The translations under genes and the position numbers were made by a program. DNA of 64,000 bases from Sphagnum magellanicum (Eukaryota; Streptophyta; Sphagnopsida; Sphagnales; Sphagnaceae), in NCBI GenBank assembly GCA_021904315.1, contig CM038907.1, forward strand, positions 21,769,223-21,833,222, written 5' to 3'. The notes beneath the pieces were generated by a model that worked only from the letters and a program-made list of their open reading frames with translations, was not told the origin of the DNA and made no database searches. Numbering within the stretch: the first letter of the stretch is position 1; each line of letters opens with the position of its first letter. Shown one piece after another: positions 1 to 13,100 of the stretch.

Positions 1-229
1 CGTCTCTCGGGGGTTTTTTTTTTTGCGAATTGTTTTTGTTTGTAGCCAAAATGGCCATTATCTGTAGGAAGATGTGGAAAAAGTGGGCAATTATCTGAAG
101 AAAGATTTAGCCAAACCTGGCTACAAATCCAAACATGAAAGCACAAAGCGTTCGGGGTGGCTGGAGTGGGGTAGTCATGGGTTACCCACTAGTTATTTCA
201 TAATCTGAACCTTATTTTTTCGGGAAAAT

Positions 230-290
230 AATGCGTACTTTACCGGGATGCGTACTTAAACGGGTGCGTACTTAGGCGGGAGGCTACTGT
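230..290. repeat. Short tandem GCGTACTT/CGGG repeat
   Basis: GCGTACTT occurs at 233, 250 and 266, each followed by a CGGG-type tetramer, giving a 16-17 bp unit in an otherwise AT-rich setting. It may be part of an LTR edge. Confidence 0.6.
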
Positions 291-413
291 ACAAGCATAT
301 GGCACCTGGGCATCAAACACTGGCTATATAAGGACACAATCAGTGTAATATATGTGTCATTACCCAATTGCCAAAATTCACACTAGAGTTATAATATATG
401 TCACAATAAACAT

Positions 414-414
414 C

Positions 415-457
<43 letters not shown>
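414..457. repeat. Palindromic AAT/ATT microsatellite
   Basis: An (AAT)n run passes directly into an (ATT)n run, giving a self-complementary stretch of about 40 bases without a loop. Slippage at a short inverted repeat is the simplest origin. Confidence 0.9.
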
Positions 458-3169
458 TTGTACATTATTGTCATGGATGAAACCACAAAGGTAAAAAAAT
501 ACCCGACCCCATAGGGATTTGATGGAATGTCAGCGAGCCTCGTGTTATAGTAGTTTCAATATCAGGTTTGTAGAGGTAGCTGCTTTCATACCAGCCTCAA
601 ATCATGGGTTCTCAATGTGTTTTCATCATGTTCCCATGGAGGTTCCCCAAGTTCCCAAGGTGTTCCTCAAATTGTTCCCAATAGCACCTCCCTTTTATCC
701 CATATGGTTTGCCCAAAGTTCAACTCTCATGTATATAAATTGAAAAGGTAGGCCACATGAGAGCACACTTGTTGCTAATTTGTGACCTGGGGTCCAAAGA
801 GGTGCTTCTGCTGGGGAAGAGAGCCCCAATGTTCCCAAATAGATCCAGTGAGGAAGTTTTTAGGTTTTAGTTTGGACTTGCCATAAATGGACTTCATAGC
901 ATTGAATTTTTTGGGGGAAGTTTTTCATTTTTGGGGGAATTTTTTGGTGAAAAATTATTTTTAAAAAGAATATTATTTCAAAAAAGAAGGAAAGAATCTG
1001 TCTACACATTATTTCAAAATTTTCAAAATCATCATAATTATACCTACAATATAAAAGTGTACTTAAGATTTTATATTTTCCTATTCTAAATATTGTCAAA
1101 TTTGGCAATACTTATGGATGAATGCCACTTGAGCAACATCACAATTTGTTTTGAAAAAAACACTCTACTTTCGCTAGTCATTAGGTGATGACCCACTTGT
1201 TACACTGCATGACATTTGCTTTAATATGATTAAATGATGTGTGATTTACGTATGTTACAAGGAAGATCAAATAGTCATCTTAATCCCTACTTAAAATTAG
1301 GTGTGCATACCTTGATCAGCTAAAAATGTGGGAAAAACAAGTTTTTAATTTTCTCATTAGGTGCAAATACGTTCAAAGGAGCCAACGAGATTACAAGTTG
1401 TAAAAGGAATGTGAACCTTTTTTTAGTTTTTTTCATTTTTTCATCTGAAATATTTTGCAACTTATTATCAAACATGCATATAGTTGCCCCAATATGTGTT
1501 TTGTGTTAGTCATTGTTGAATACATATGAGTTTTTTAAAAAGTGTGTAGATTTTGTCAAATTTTGTGTTTCATTTTGAAAAAATATTATAATTTTCAATC
1601 ACACCAAATTATGTTAACTATTTTAGGTTTTTGTTTCTTTTATGATAAATTACAACTTTGTTTTATATGTCATGGACATTACACCCCATTTACATGTGTT
1701 AATCAACTTTTGAAATTTCGGTATTTTGAAACATACATTTATTTTCTAAAAAAGTTAAATTTCATAATTTTTAAATTGTGAATATTTTTGAGTGGATAGT
1801 AGGTTACTATCATTTTAGTTTTTTTACCATTAATTTTTTTGTTAAAAGAGTCCTTTATCTTAATCCTTTGCAAATTTGATTACTTCTAACAAATGTATTG
1901 TTCATGTTCAAAAGTTTTTTACTAAAACCATAACCCAAATTTAATTTAATTATTAATTTGAATTCCTCAACATTCACATTAGTCATTTAACACAACTTGG
2001 AATGATTAACATATTTTTAATGTCAAAACAAAAACATATATAAATTTTTTAACAATTTTCACCATTATCCAACATGGTTTTTTACTCATTGGAACATATT
2101 TGCATTATTATTCTTACTTTAATCATAAATGATTTTTCAAATGTGTCTCATATTTATATTACATAATGCAATAAACATTATATTGTAATTTCATTATTAT
2201 TTTTCTAGTAACATGGGTCAGATTTAACACAAACATATTCTACATGAATTCTTATTTTATTAAAACATTATTCCATGTGGTTTAATGCCAAATTTCCTAT
2301 TATTCACGAAAATGTGATTATTTTCCAATTGTAGCATCCATGATTTCTTCCTATACGATTCCACAACTAGGTTGCATTTGAGATCATTTTGCAATTCCAT
2401 CTTTTGTTAAACCAACTTAAACATGACACATGAAAGAAGGTGTTCAAAGTTAAAACCCCCCTCCATTGTTCACCATTCCAAACAACCATTTGTTAAGATC
2501 CCAACCTTTTGTAAATTTGTGGTGTTTTTTCCTTGGCAAATTATCACATTTTTTTAACTTGAAAAATATAATGTCAACCTATGCAAAGGATTTTTTAATC
2601 TTTAAAATGGCCCAATTGTGCCAAGTTTTCTTTTAAAAGGCAAAAAATCACTAAATTTTTATGCTAAATTTTAATAAGTTGTCAAAGATATTGAAAGATG
2701 TTTAATTCTTTTTTATTTTGATATATAGTTTCACAATGCCAAAATGTGGTCTTTATGACTAGGACATCTTGCAATTAATGTTCAAACATAATCATGTAGT
2801 CATATATGGCCTTTAGTTGCTATCATCTTATTGACTACAGTTAAAATTATGAGTACATGACTATAATTAGGACTAAAAGTAATTATGAATAGGATTATAA
2901 TGACACAATTAGTGTATATATTGAAGCAATATTTGAATTTGAAATAGTATAAGCAAATTTAATTTAGTTTGAAATGGACAAACAAATGCTTAAGTAATCT
3001 AATTTAGTTTACCATAACCTAAATTAACATATTTTAACACAATTTAACTTATTTCAGCTTAATTTAACTTAAATAATTTAATTTAACATAATTTAATATA
3101 TATTAAAATAATATAAATTAATTTATCTTAATTTGATTATCCTAACTTTAACCTAGCAATTAATTTAAT

Positions 3170-3625
3170 TTAGCTTTGTTTAAATAATTTAAACCTGTTT
3201 TTTAAAAACCAAATTAACTAAATTTATTCAAATTTAATTTAAGTAACCATGTTTAACCATGTTTAACCAAATTTAACGTCAATATTTCATTTTAGTCTAA
3301 CTTATCCAAGTTTTGCCAAGTTTCGTCAAATTTAATGTTCAAATAGTCATGTTTAACCAAATATAACCTCCATACCCTAATTTAGCATAAATTTATCCAA
3401 GTTTTGTCAAGTCTAATTAAGTTTAACCTAAGTAGCCATGTTTAACCAATTTTTGCTTCTAAACTTTAATTTAGCTTGATTTATCTAAGTTTTGCTAAGT
3501 TTAACCAAGTTTAACTTAAATAACCATGTTTAGTCAAGTTTTGTCAACTTTTATTTCAATACCTTAGTTTAGTCAAATTTATTTAATTTAAGTTTTGCCA
3601 AATGTAGTTAGGTTTAACCTAAGTA
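3170..3625. repeat. Minisatellite, about 90-bp unit
   Basis: CATGTTTAACC (or a variant) recurs at 3258, 3348, 3437 and 3535, and each copy is followed by forms of AATTTAACxTC, TTTAGT and CCAAGTTTTGCCAAGTTT. The periods are 90, 89 and 98. The flanks (2,940-3,240) are low-complexity AATTTAA repeats. Confidence 0.8.
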
Positions 3626-5839
3626 CATATAAATATGGTTTTTTTATTGTGACACATGGCACTTTGTGAGGTTGCTATGTGTCTTGTTGGATCTAGAACT
3701 ATGTCCTTTGTGACTATAATAGTTAACGTGTTTGCAATTAATGCGACTATTGACATTTATGACATGGTCTTATGTACTAGCAATCATATAATCATCTTCA
3801 ATCATAGATGGCTCATATGACTAGATTTTTGTAGTCGTAAATGTCATGTTTTGGTGTTATGTTTATAATCAAATTTGTTAAATATTGATTGATAATGACC
3901 ACTTCCACAACATCAAAAAAAATTAAATACCAATTTGTTGAAGTGATCAAAATTTCATGCCATTATATTTCATTTGGATGTTTACAAATAAAGTGTCATG
4001 TCATCTATGAAATTATAGTTTAATGAAATTGAAACATTTAAATGTTTAAACACCATAAACATATTATCTATGAAAATATCTAGGTGTGATTATAATAACT
4101 TTATATTGGAGTTTTAGGAGATTGTTTCCTATAGATTGTGCTGGCAATTTAGAAGGAGGGTGCCAATTTTAGTTCGTAGTTTAGTATTTCAAAATAGGTC
4201 CCAAATTGATGTTGGATTCACATGGTATTTGCACATCCTATATTAGTACTAGTAAGCCTTTTAAAATTTTTAAAAAAGAAGGAAACATCAGTAGTGCAAA
4301 AGTTTTGACATTTGAATACCATGTTGATATTCCTAATATTTGTGTGGTGTTATATTGGTAGGAATAGTGAGTTTTTTAAAAAAATGATACCAATACATTA
4401 TCAATTTCAAAGTTCAACATTCAAAAATATAAAACATATTCTTACCTTATTTTTACAACCCACAAAAAGGCCATGTTACTTGTATTGGTACCAAAAAAAC
4501 TTGACAACTACAAGATTGGTAGAGTATGATAAAAAATATTTATAGACACAACTCAAAACAACATATGTATATGTTAAGTATCAGTACTAGTTAATATTGG
4601 GTAATGCCAACAAAATTACCTCACAAAAGTGGCAACTTTTGCATTCAAAAAAACACATTTACATCCAAAACCTCACATTTTCCCAAGTTTTTTTCGCCAA
4701 AAAAATCACAAAACAATAAAAAAAATTCATAGAAAATCATTGAATTGGTTTAATATTCCATACCAACATCCATACCAATTTCTCAACAATATATTAATAC
4801 AACATTGATCTGAGCCCATTAATAGAGATGATCATGTTGAGTTGAATATTCACCACATTACCTTGAAGTGTGTATTTATTGGAAGATAACCCATTTCATC
4901 TTGAAAATGCAATATGTTTGAACAATTACTAGATTTTGCTTTCACCATCTTAGATCTATAATCAATGTGGAACACATTTATCAAATAATCTACAATTATG
5001 TATCATTGTGGTTGTTGTGTTTTGCATGCATGTTACAATTTATAACTAGATAAAACAACATGATTGGCATTGAATGGTCCTTGTGATTTTTTTGTCATTG
5101 GTGCATTCATAATATATAAATGAAGTTTGGCTATGCCCTTGGGGTTATTTGCAAGAGAGGGTAGACCAATAATGTACTTGATTTTTTAATTTATTTTTTG
5201 AATGTGATCAATCCATTTTAATAGATTGTAGAAGCATATTAAACAAACCCTTGCTAGCAATTATGTACATAATTCCAGGCCAGATTGTTAACCTCCAATT
5301 AACAATATTATTATTTGTTTCATCTTTTTTACAAGGTAAACAACACCCTATGTTGAAATTTTGGTTTAACCTTCATCAATACCCTATTATTTGATCATTT
5401 TTAGCACATTCATGCCTATTTTCACTCTATGTTTAAAGAAAAATGCAATGAATATCCACTTTATATTAGGGGTAATGACCTTTTATGCATGTATTTTACG
5501 GCTCATTCTTTTTGTTTAAGGCCAAAGGATTCATAAGTTAATTATTTAATGTTTTAGAAACACCTTAGTAGGAATTACTTGTCGCTGCTTTTCCTTGACC
5601 ATAGTACAAGTTTCATTAATTGCTTGCATGAAGAATGGTTTATTATGAACCTTTTTTACTAGTTAAAATACTTTAGCCATTAAGAGTAGGAAACTTTTAG
5701 CAAATCTGCATAAATTTTCATCTTAGCGGTTCCACCAAATTTGATATCACTTGTCCAATTGTCATCCATGAAAGAGTTTCAAAATCAATATTATTTCTTC
5801 TTCTATTAGGAGGTCGATAATTTGTAGTACCTTTAAAAC

Positions 5840-8800
5840 ACCTTATTTTTGCTTCCTTACATTAAGATGAAACAATTGATGTTCAATTGAAATTTGATTA
5901 ACTCTTGAAATGGAAAAGTATATATTTGGCCTAATGTTTACCAAGTATATATTGATTTTCCCACCATTTTCCTATAGGTAGTTGCATCAACCTATTAATT
6001 GTTTGTGTCTAATGTGAGTCTTATGCCTTCTACCATTGGCACCTTGGTCAAATTGTAGTCATCCATTCTAAAAATTTGAGGCATGTCTTCAATGTATTAT
6101 CTTCAAAATAAAATAGTCCTTCTTTAGGGGAAAATGAAATTCATCCCCATATAGTGTTCAAATTTGTTATGTCCAAAACCTGTCATTCAAAACTACTCCA
6201 TTAATTGCACTTTGAGCTAAGTATTCTTATTTTCTAAGTTGCCCATGATGACTAAATCATCCACATAAAACACAACTATTAAAATTTTCTTTTCATGACA
6301 CCAATAAAAGATATTTGAATCTACTCCATATTTAAACATATGCAAGCTCTTGAAAAGGTTGTCAATCTTTTCATTATAGGCTTTGGAGCTTACCAAAGTC
6401 CAAACAATATTTTGTTAAACTTATAGACCAAATGTTCATTTCCAAATATCATGAATAATTTAGGTTACTTCATGTATACCTCCTTTTGAAAATCACAAAC
6501 CAAGAATGATGTTTTGAGATCCATTTGTTAAATTTTCCAACCACAATGTGTTGCAAAGAGCTATCATAGATCTAATCATGCTCCATTTGAAAATTGGTAC
6601 AAAGGTTCCTTTAAAATATAAACCATCCCTTTGATCAAAACCTCTAGTTCCTAACCTAACCTTGCATTTTAAATGTTTGTGAGTGGGATTCTTTTCAACT
6701 CTCTATATCCAATTAGCTATTATTAGTCTTTATCCAAAAGGCAATTTAGTTCATTACCAAACCTAATTGCGTGAATTGGAATCCATTTCTTCAAACATTG
6801 TTGATTTCCATGTCTTGTAAATTACTACCTCTAAAAAATGTTTAGTTTCCAAACATGATCAACATTTCCCACAATGAATTTGTCAAAATGCTTAAGCATT
6901 ACATTCACCCTTCTCGGTCATTGTGGCTACACACTAATTTGAAATTACCCAACTATACATTCTTGATAATTGATGGTGTTCATTAATTCATAATTGAGTT
7001 GAATCTTTTAATGAATTCATAATATTATTTAATGTTGGAAATGCATATCTAATTATTGATGTTCATTTATTGTTGATGAATGTGATACATTTAGAAGCAC
7101 TCTAATTTCCCATGGCCAAATGAAGTTCATGTTAGAGTTCCTTTGTTATGGTGTTATATTCAAAATAAGTTCAACACTTGGGTTGATTTAATTTTGAATT
7201 TTCCATTCCTAACGATATTTCTTTCAAGTGTATTTATCCCCTATCTCGACAAAACATGGAGAAATTATATGACCAATAAACGTTCCATTGTTGTTTAATT
7301 TGAAAACTTTGATTTTTTTTTCCATCTTTATTTCCACTTCATTTTCGAAGGTTTTGAATGCAAAGGCCTATGGCAGACATTTATGAAAAAAAAAACACCA
7401 AGTCTTCTTACTAAAGGTAAAGGTAACAAAGTGCATTAATCCAAAAAATGATGGTATGGAAAAGAGAATTTGCAAAGATTGATGCATATTAACTCGAACA
7501 ATTTGGTAACTCTTGATTGAGACTTTTGAAGCTACTTACCAACCATGCATTCCTTGCAAACTCTGATTGCTTTCATTAATTTAAATAGGCCATTGTTAAA
7601 TTTCTAGCACTCATAGTGTAAAAGTTTAATGATGTAGGTGTGCCATACTTTTGTGCCACAACATGGTTTGACATTAATCTAAATCGCTAATTTTAAAATA
7701 TTTTTATTTCACATGCTTCCATCTCCTCAAATGATTTCAAAGAATGAATTTTTAGTTCGTAAAGTTCATTGTTGCAATCCTTAACACCTTTCAACACAAT
7801 GAATTATGTGTTTTGGTTTTGTACAATTAGACATTTATTAATGTCAAATACCATAGAATTACCCTTATCTACAATCATTTGACCAATTAATAACAAGTTT
7901 TTCATGAAAGTTAGAACATAAAAAAACATCGACAATATATTTTATTTTATGGGCAAAGTGTAAGAAATTTTCATTTTGCCCTTTCCATACAAAACATGAA
8001 TTTGGCTTGTTACAGACTCCACATTTTGTATTTTCACATAATTTTTTGAAGTTTTGAAAGTGCACTTATATTTTAACATGTGTTTGGTACCATTGGAATT
8101 GTTACAACCTTAACATTTGGGTTCATAACTAAAAGTGAAGTCCAAAGGCCCATGAGGGCAAGAGTGTGTTTAGGTGTGAAACATATTTTCACAAATGAGG
8201 GAAAATGCAAGGGATGAAACCCAATGTCTCCTAAGTGCACCCCCACTTTGGAAATTGCACTCGTGTGGGAGTTACAAATGTTTATAGCCTTGGTTGGAAG
8301 GGTAAATAAACACCAAATTGGGCTCCTAGGACACCATTAGAAATTTCTTGAAGCTTAGATGTTTCAAATGCCTTGGCATTGTTCATTTAAAATTGATTTG
8401 CATGAGTTATGATCAAAAGAAAGGGTGAAAATCAAATTGAGAATTTAACTCTTGACTACAAATCCCTTGAAAATAGGGGTCCAATGAGGTCCAATTGGAG
8501 CATGTTATACACCATTGAAAAAATATTTTCAAGGGCTATAAGATATTTTCCTCACACCCTCAAAAAAGACTTGATTTGAGGAAAATATGAACGTTTAAAA
8601 TTGTGGGATAGTAAAAGTCCCAATTTTGGGGCTCCAACTTGGGAGTCTTGGGAAAAAGTGACATTTGGATGTAGTCCCCGCGGAGAGACACATAATATAT
8701 TATAGGGAAGAAAGTGGTGCCTCCTCCTAAAGGTTGTGGGTTGTGTGAAGCTTGTGTTTGAGATTGTCCCTACTAAGTGCACCATTTTCATTCGATTTGC

Positions 8801-10115
8801 ACTAACCACCCTCTTTTCTTGGTTGTTCAAGTTGATATCATCTTGAACTTTCGCTTATGAGTTCATCCTATTCCCATCCCAGAATTCAACACACCCCCTA
8901 CCCCCAAAGTGTTGCAAGTTAGAGAGCGTGCCGTAACTTTATTCTTCTTCCGATGTTTTGCTCTGAGACCCACCTTTGGGTCCTTTGAAGAGTTTGGGGG
9001 CGTGTCAAGAATGAAGGCACCAAAAAAAAATGAACTCTTGCTACACCTTATTTGTAGATTGTCCACTATTATTTCAAAGAAATCCATGTTTTCTTCAAAC
9101 TCATTTTGTTTATGCCACAATATTTCAAGTTGTGTCAAACTCCAATGTTTATTCCTTTCCTTTGATTTGAAACTTTGCAATATTGGTTCTTAAGTTAAAA
9201 CCTATGTTAATCCTAGGATTTTTTAATTATGGGTAGTTGTTTGCAAAATAATTAGTCTTACCACAATTATGACTGTTTCTTAAACATTTGAAGTTTTTGC
9301 CTTTGTTTTTCAAAAGATCTTTGAGTTTCAACAATCTAGGTTTGATTGCCATGTAGTTCCTTTCATTGTGCTTCTTACATTAGTCTAGATGTCAATTGAT
9401 CAAAATTTGGAAGTGATTATTAAACTAACATAGCTTGCATAGAATTGTCATATGCTTTAAATAAAATAATTAGAACTTTCAATACCGCATTTTCATCCTT
9501 GATAACATCACCTACTTTTGCAATTGGACCCAAAAGATCTTTGACAATTTCAAAAAATCTAACATGTTTAAAATATTTTGCATGTTGAACTTATATAACT
9601 TGTTTATGAGGAAAAGTCATCAAGATTTCATCTCATGTTGACTTGTAAAGAACTTTCAACACATTCCAAGCTTCATCTAGACTATATAGATGAAAGTTTG
9701 AAGAATAACCTCATTTTCCACTAAAATATTTATGATCAATAATATCAAATGTTGTTGTGATGTGGCCATTAAGTCTTGCTCCACAATTGCCCTCTTAGGA
9801 TCAAGTGAAATAAGATATTAGAACATCACCTGCATTAAAATGTTATTCATTTTGAATATCCATGCGCCATAGTTTGTAGTTATTTGACAACTTATATTGA
9901 TTAGATATCATACAATCACATTAGCTTGTCATTATAGTAAGATGAATGCATGAATTCAAGTCCTTCACAATTTCATTATGTGTTGATTTACATTTAAATG
10001 ATTTAATTTCAACCTCCAAGTTTCCAAACATTGATCTAGGATACTCACATAATTCATACAATGTTATCACATGCATAATGTCACCTTTCATAGATGAATT
10101 ACAAAACTTCAACTA
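5840..10115 (-). mobile_element. Decayed Ty1/copia retrotransposon, gag to reverse transcriptase
   Basis: Read on the minus strand from the high end. Gag-like text at about 10115-9420 includes EAWNVLKVLY and, later, FEIVKDLLGPIAKV. A worn zinc knuckle lies near 9330-9230. The segment after protease lies at about 7930-7820 (FMKNLLLIGQM, VFDINKC). RT pieces lie at 6900-5840: QMDLKTSFLV near 6540, catalytic YVDD coded at 6267-6256, then IEDMPQIFRMDDYN and VDATTYRKMVGKSIY further down. Stops and frameshifts occur throughout, so nothing can be made. The 8.1-8.9 kb repeat sits inside. Integrase was not clearly recognised. No convincing LTR pair was found. Confidence 0.75.
8100..8891 (-). repeat. 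LTR-like dispersed repeat, copy 1, inside the copia relic
   Basis: The reverse complement of this stretch matches 63,100-63,830 over most of its length. Shared landmarks in the same order are a GGAGG..CACCAC segment, CCCAAATGTCA, GACTCCCAAGTTGG, AATTGGGAC, a TAATGGTGTC/CAATGGTATA segment and an AAGTGG..GGGTTCAT segment. On the plus strand the ends read TGTTACAACC...TTCAACA, a TG...CA form typical of LTRs, but I see no matching target duplication, so the edges are approximate. It separates gag from pol of the surrounding copia relic, which suggests a later nested insertion, now possibly a solo LTR. Confidence 0.5.
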
Positions 10116-13100
10116 GCATGTACATTGCTAAACAAGAATGTTTTGATACTATGCAAAATTTTATGTCTAAAAAGGTCCACAAATTAACAAGCTCCAAAAA
10201 AATCCCAATTGCAACAAAATAAAAAATTACTAAAGATTCCAAAAATAATTAATTTTACATTCATTCTTGAATGATATATAGCTAGTAATTGAAATCAATT
10301 AAAAAATCATTTAAAAAATGAAAAAAAGAACATCAATATTCATTACATATATTGGAATAAATTAAAATTTCTTATGACAAAGGAATGTTTTGCAATGGAA
10401 TTAGTTGTTTTGAAAGGTTTAAAAAATATTGTCTTTCACAATGCAATGGAAGATGGAGAATGTATCATATATATATAATGAATATGTGTATGAACATGGT
10501 TTTGCCAATTTTTTATCGATCGAATATAATTATTTTGACTGTCATTCACATGGTGTGTAACATGTGACATCTAATAATCAATCCCTACATGTGTCATTAA
10601 CATATTGAAAACTTTAAATCAACAAAAATCAAATAATTTCATATGATAGTTCATATAGTTTAACTTTCCATTCCTAGATAAATATCATTCATGAATGTTG
10701 AACATTTATTCATATTGGGGGGAGTTCATTCATCATCCTCCTCCATTTTTTCATTCAATGGATGAAATTCATCAATTATTGTTTGAACTTCAACTTTCAT
10801 TCATAATCAATATTTATAAAAATGTTCAAAAAGGTTCCTTAAATGGTAAGATTAAACATTTGTTGGAGATAATGTCAAGTAGTTATTCCACATAGCTATA
10901 TATGAGAAAATTTGTTCAAAAGGAAAAAAAAAATTCAAGTACAAAGAATTGTCCAATAGTCGTCTTTATCAGATGAATTTGTGGTATGAAATTGAACATA
11001 TAAACTAATATTAGTGCAACTAGCAACATAACATTTAATACTTTGGCATAGTGTGTTGTTAACATATTACCATACATGATTACCAGTATAATGGACAAAT
11101 TGACAATGCTCAACATGCTAGTTGATCTTGTCTAACAAAAATTTTGGACTCCAACTACCAAACATGGCTATTGTTTGACAACCTAATACCATGTCACCTT
11201 GTGTATGCTTACATGGGTTAAACAACAACAGGAGAAAAAGACCATATTGGATGACTTGCTAATGATGAATACATGTCATGCATCTAAAAGTGGTATGCAA
11301 ATAATGTCAAATGAAAGCATACGGGTAGAGAACCAACCAAAGAACCTCCCAATTATTGTGTGTGTGTATATATATAATATACGTTGCCAACAATCCATTT
11401 TGAATGTGTTCAATGATGAATTTCAATAAACACATTCAATTTTAATTGGGCCAAATTTCTCAAGTGTGATATGTCAAAACCCTTGTGATATGTAGCTTTA
11501 GTTTCCAAGAGACAAAGTAAGAGAATTAAAACTTGCACACTTGTCATTGGATGTAACTAACCCTTTGTAGGCTCTATGATAAGTTCAAGAATTTTTAGGT
11601 CTGAATTATTTCCTTCTCACAATAGGTCGAGTTTTCCACACCAAAAATAAATAAAAGTTAAAAACTTTGATTTTGTGAAACTACTAGTTCTTAAAAGTTT
11701 GGCAAGTGCTAGTCAAGGTTGCATACACTTGAACCATTGGTCATCTTTTGCAAAAGAAATAACCTCCCAACAGGAATTTAAACCACTTGTTTAAGAAATT
11801 CAAACATTGTGACTACATCATTCATACATGTTTCACTTGCTTAAAAGGAGGCTCCTTGGGATATCACTTGGTGTTAGCACCATGGAAATGGACCAAGTCT
11901 CACACAAATATGCATTCATGATTCAAGTTATGTATGCAATTGTTTGCATATATCAGTGGGCACACTGCCTTGTTTTTGTGAACAAAAAATTCCAATTAAT
12001 GTTGGTCAATTCTCATTTTATGCTAGAACCTTTGGTTTTGGAGTAGGCATTTATGTACTATAAGGGATAATTATCGGGTCCCCTATTGTTTTCTTCTTTT
12101 TTTCCAAAACAAAGGAAGTTTTTCTTTTGGTGTTTGGTTTTAATGTTTGGGGGCTCGTGGTTTTTGGTTTGATGGTTTCATAATTATATGAATGTTCAAT
12201 TATGAGTTGCATATGAAAACCAATTTTACTTTATTCTTATGCCCAAAAGATGTTAAAATAGTTCCTAAGCAAGTTTAAGGGTAGTTGCACACTATAATGT
12301 CCATACATTTTTATAACATGACAATTTTTTCTACACCTTTACATGTTAAAATATATCGTGCATGCATTTGTTTAGTATTTGAAAGACTTGATGTAACAAT
12401 TCTAACTACATTACCTTTGAATGAAAGAAAAACCAAATCAAGACATTTCAAAGAAAAACTTTTCAATTTTATGGCATGTAGTGTAACAATACAATAACAA
12501 TACAAATATAAATTAATAATTTCCAATTTTTGTAATAATGGACTCATTTATTAATTTCAAAAAATTATACATGTTGTAATCAATTCAAAATACACATTTC
12601 TAAACAATTTTCAACATGGCATGGAAATATAAGGTTTTTTTTAAAAAAAATAATGAAGACATATATTCATTTATTATAAAGGGAAAACTTTTGGGTATGA
12701 GTCATATATTTTTTAAGGTGGTTTTTGATTTTATGGTTTCATACCTTACTAGTGTGGCATGTGCCATTGGCCCCAAGTGTTACCACATCCTCAACTGATT
12801 TTTCCTTCCAAAACCTGGTTTTTTGGAATTTATTCAATTTTCAGCTACAAAAATCACTTCAAAATCAATATTTCCCACATTCTGAATCCAAATCTTATCA
12901 AATAAATTACATTGAATCCTACTCATCAAGATGTTTCCAATAACACCAAAGGCATATTCCAATTCCTCCGAATTTTTCAGCTATGATTTAATTTGATTTT
13001 TAATGAAAAAATAATTCAATATTCAAGAACTTTTGCACCACAAGTCCAAACCTCATGGAACCAAGCCCATGCACCCCTCCTCATCGAGAGCTTTCCAAAG

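Larger units (their letters stand above)
1..5839. other. AT-rich intergenic DNA, no gene seen
   Basis: Apart from the repeats listed at 230, 414 and 3170, frames are short (under 85 codons) and rich in Phe, Ile, Lys and Asn, as expected from AT-rich non-coding DNA. The stretch below 5.84 kb may hold the worn 3' end of the copia relic, but I could not recognise RNase H or an LTR. Confidence 0.6.

Noticed and set aside
8863-9193. Overlapping 94- and 105-codon frames on opposite strands
   Set aside because: They sit between the LTR-like repeat and the gag end of the copia relic and show no conserved motif.
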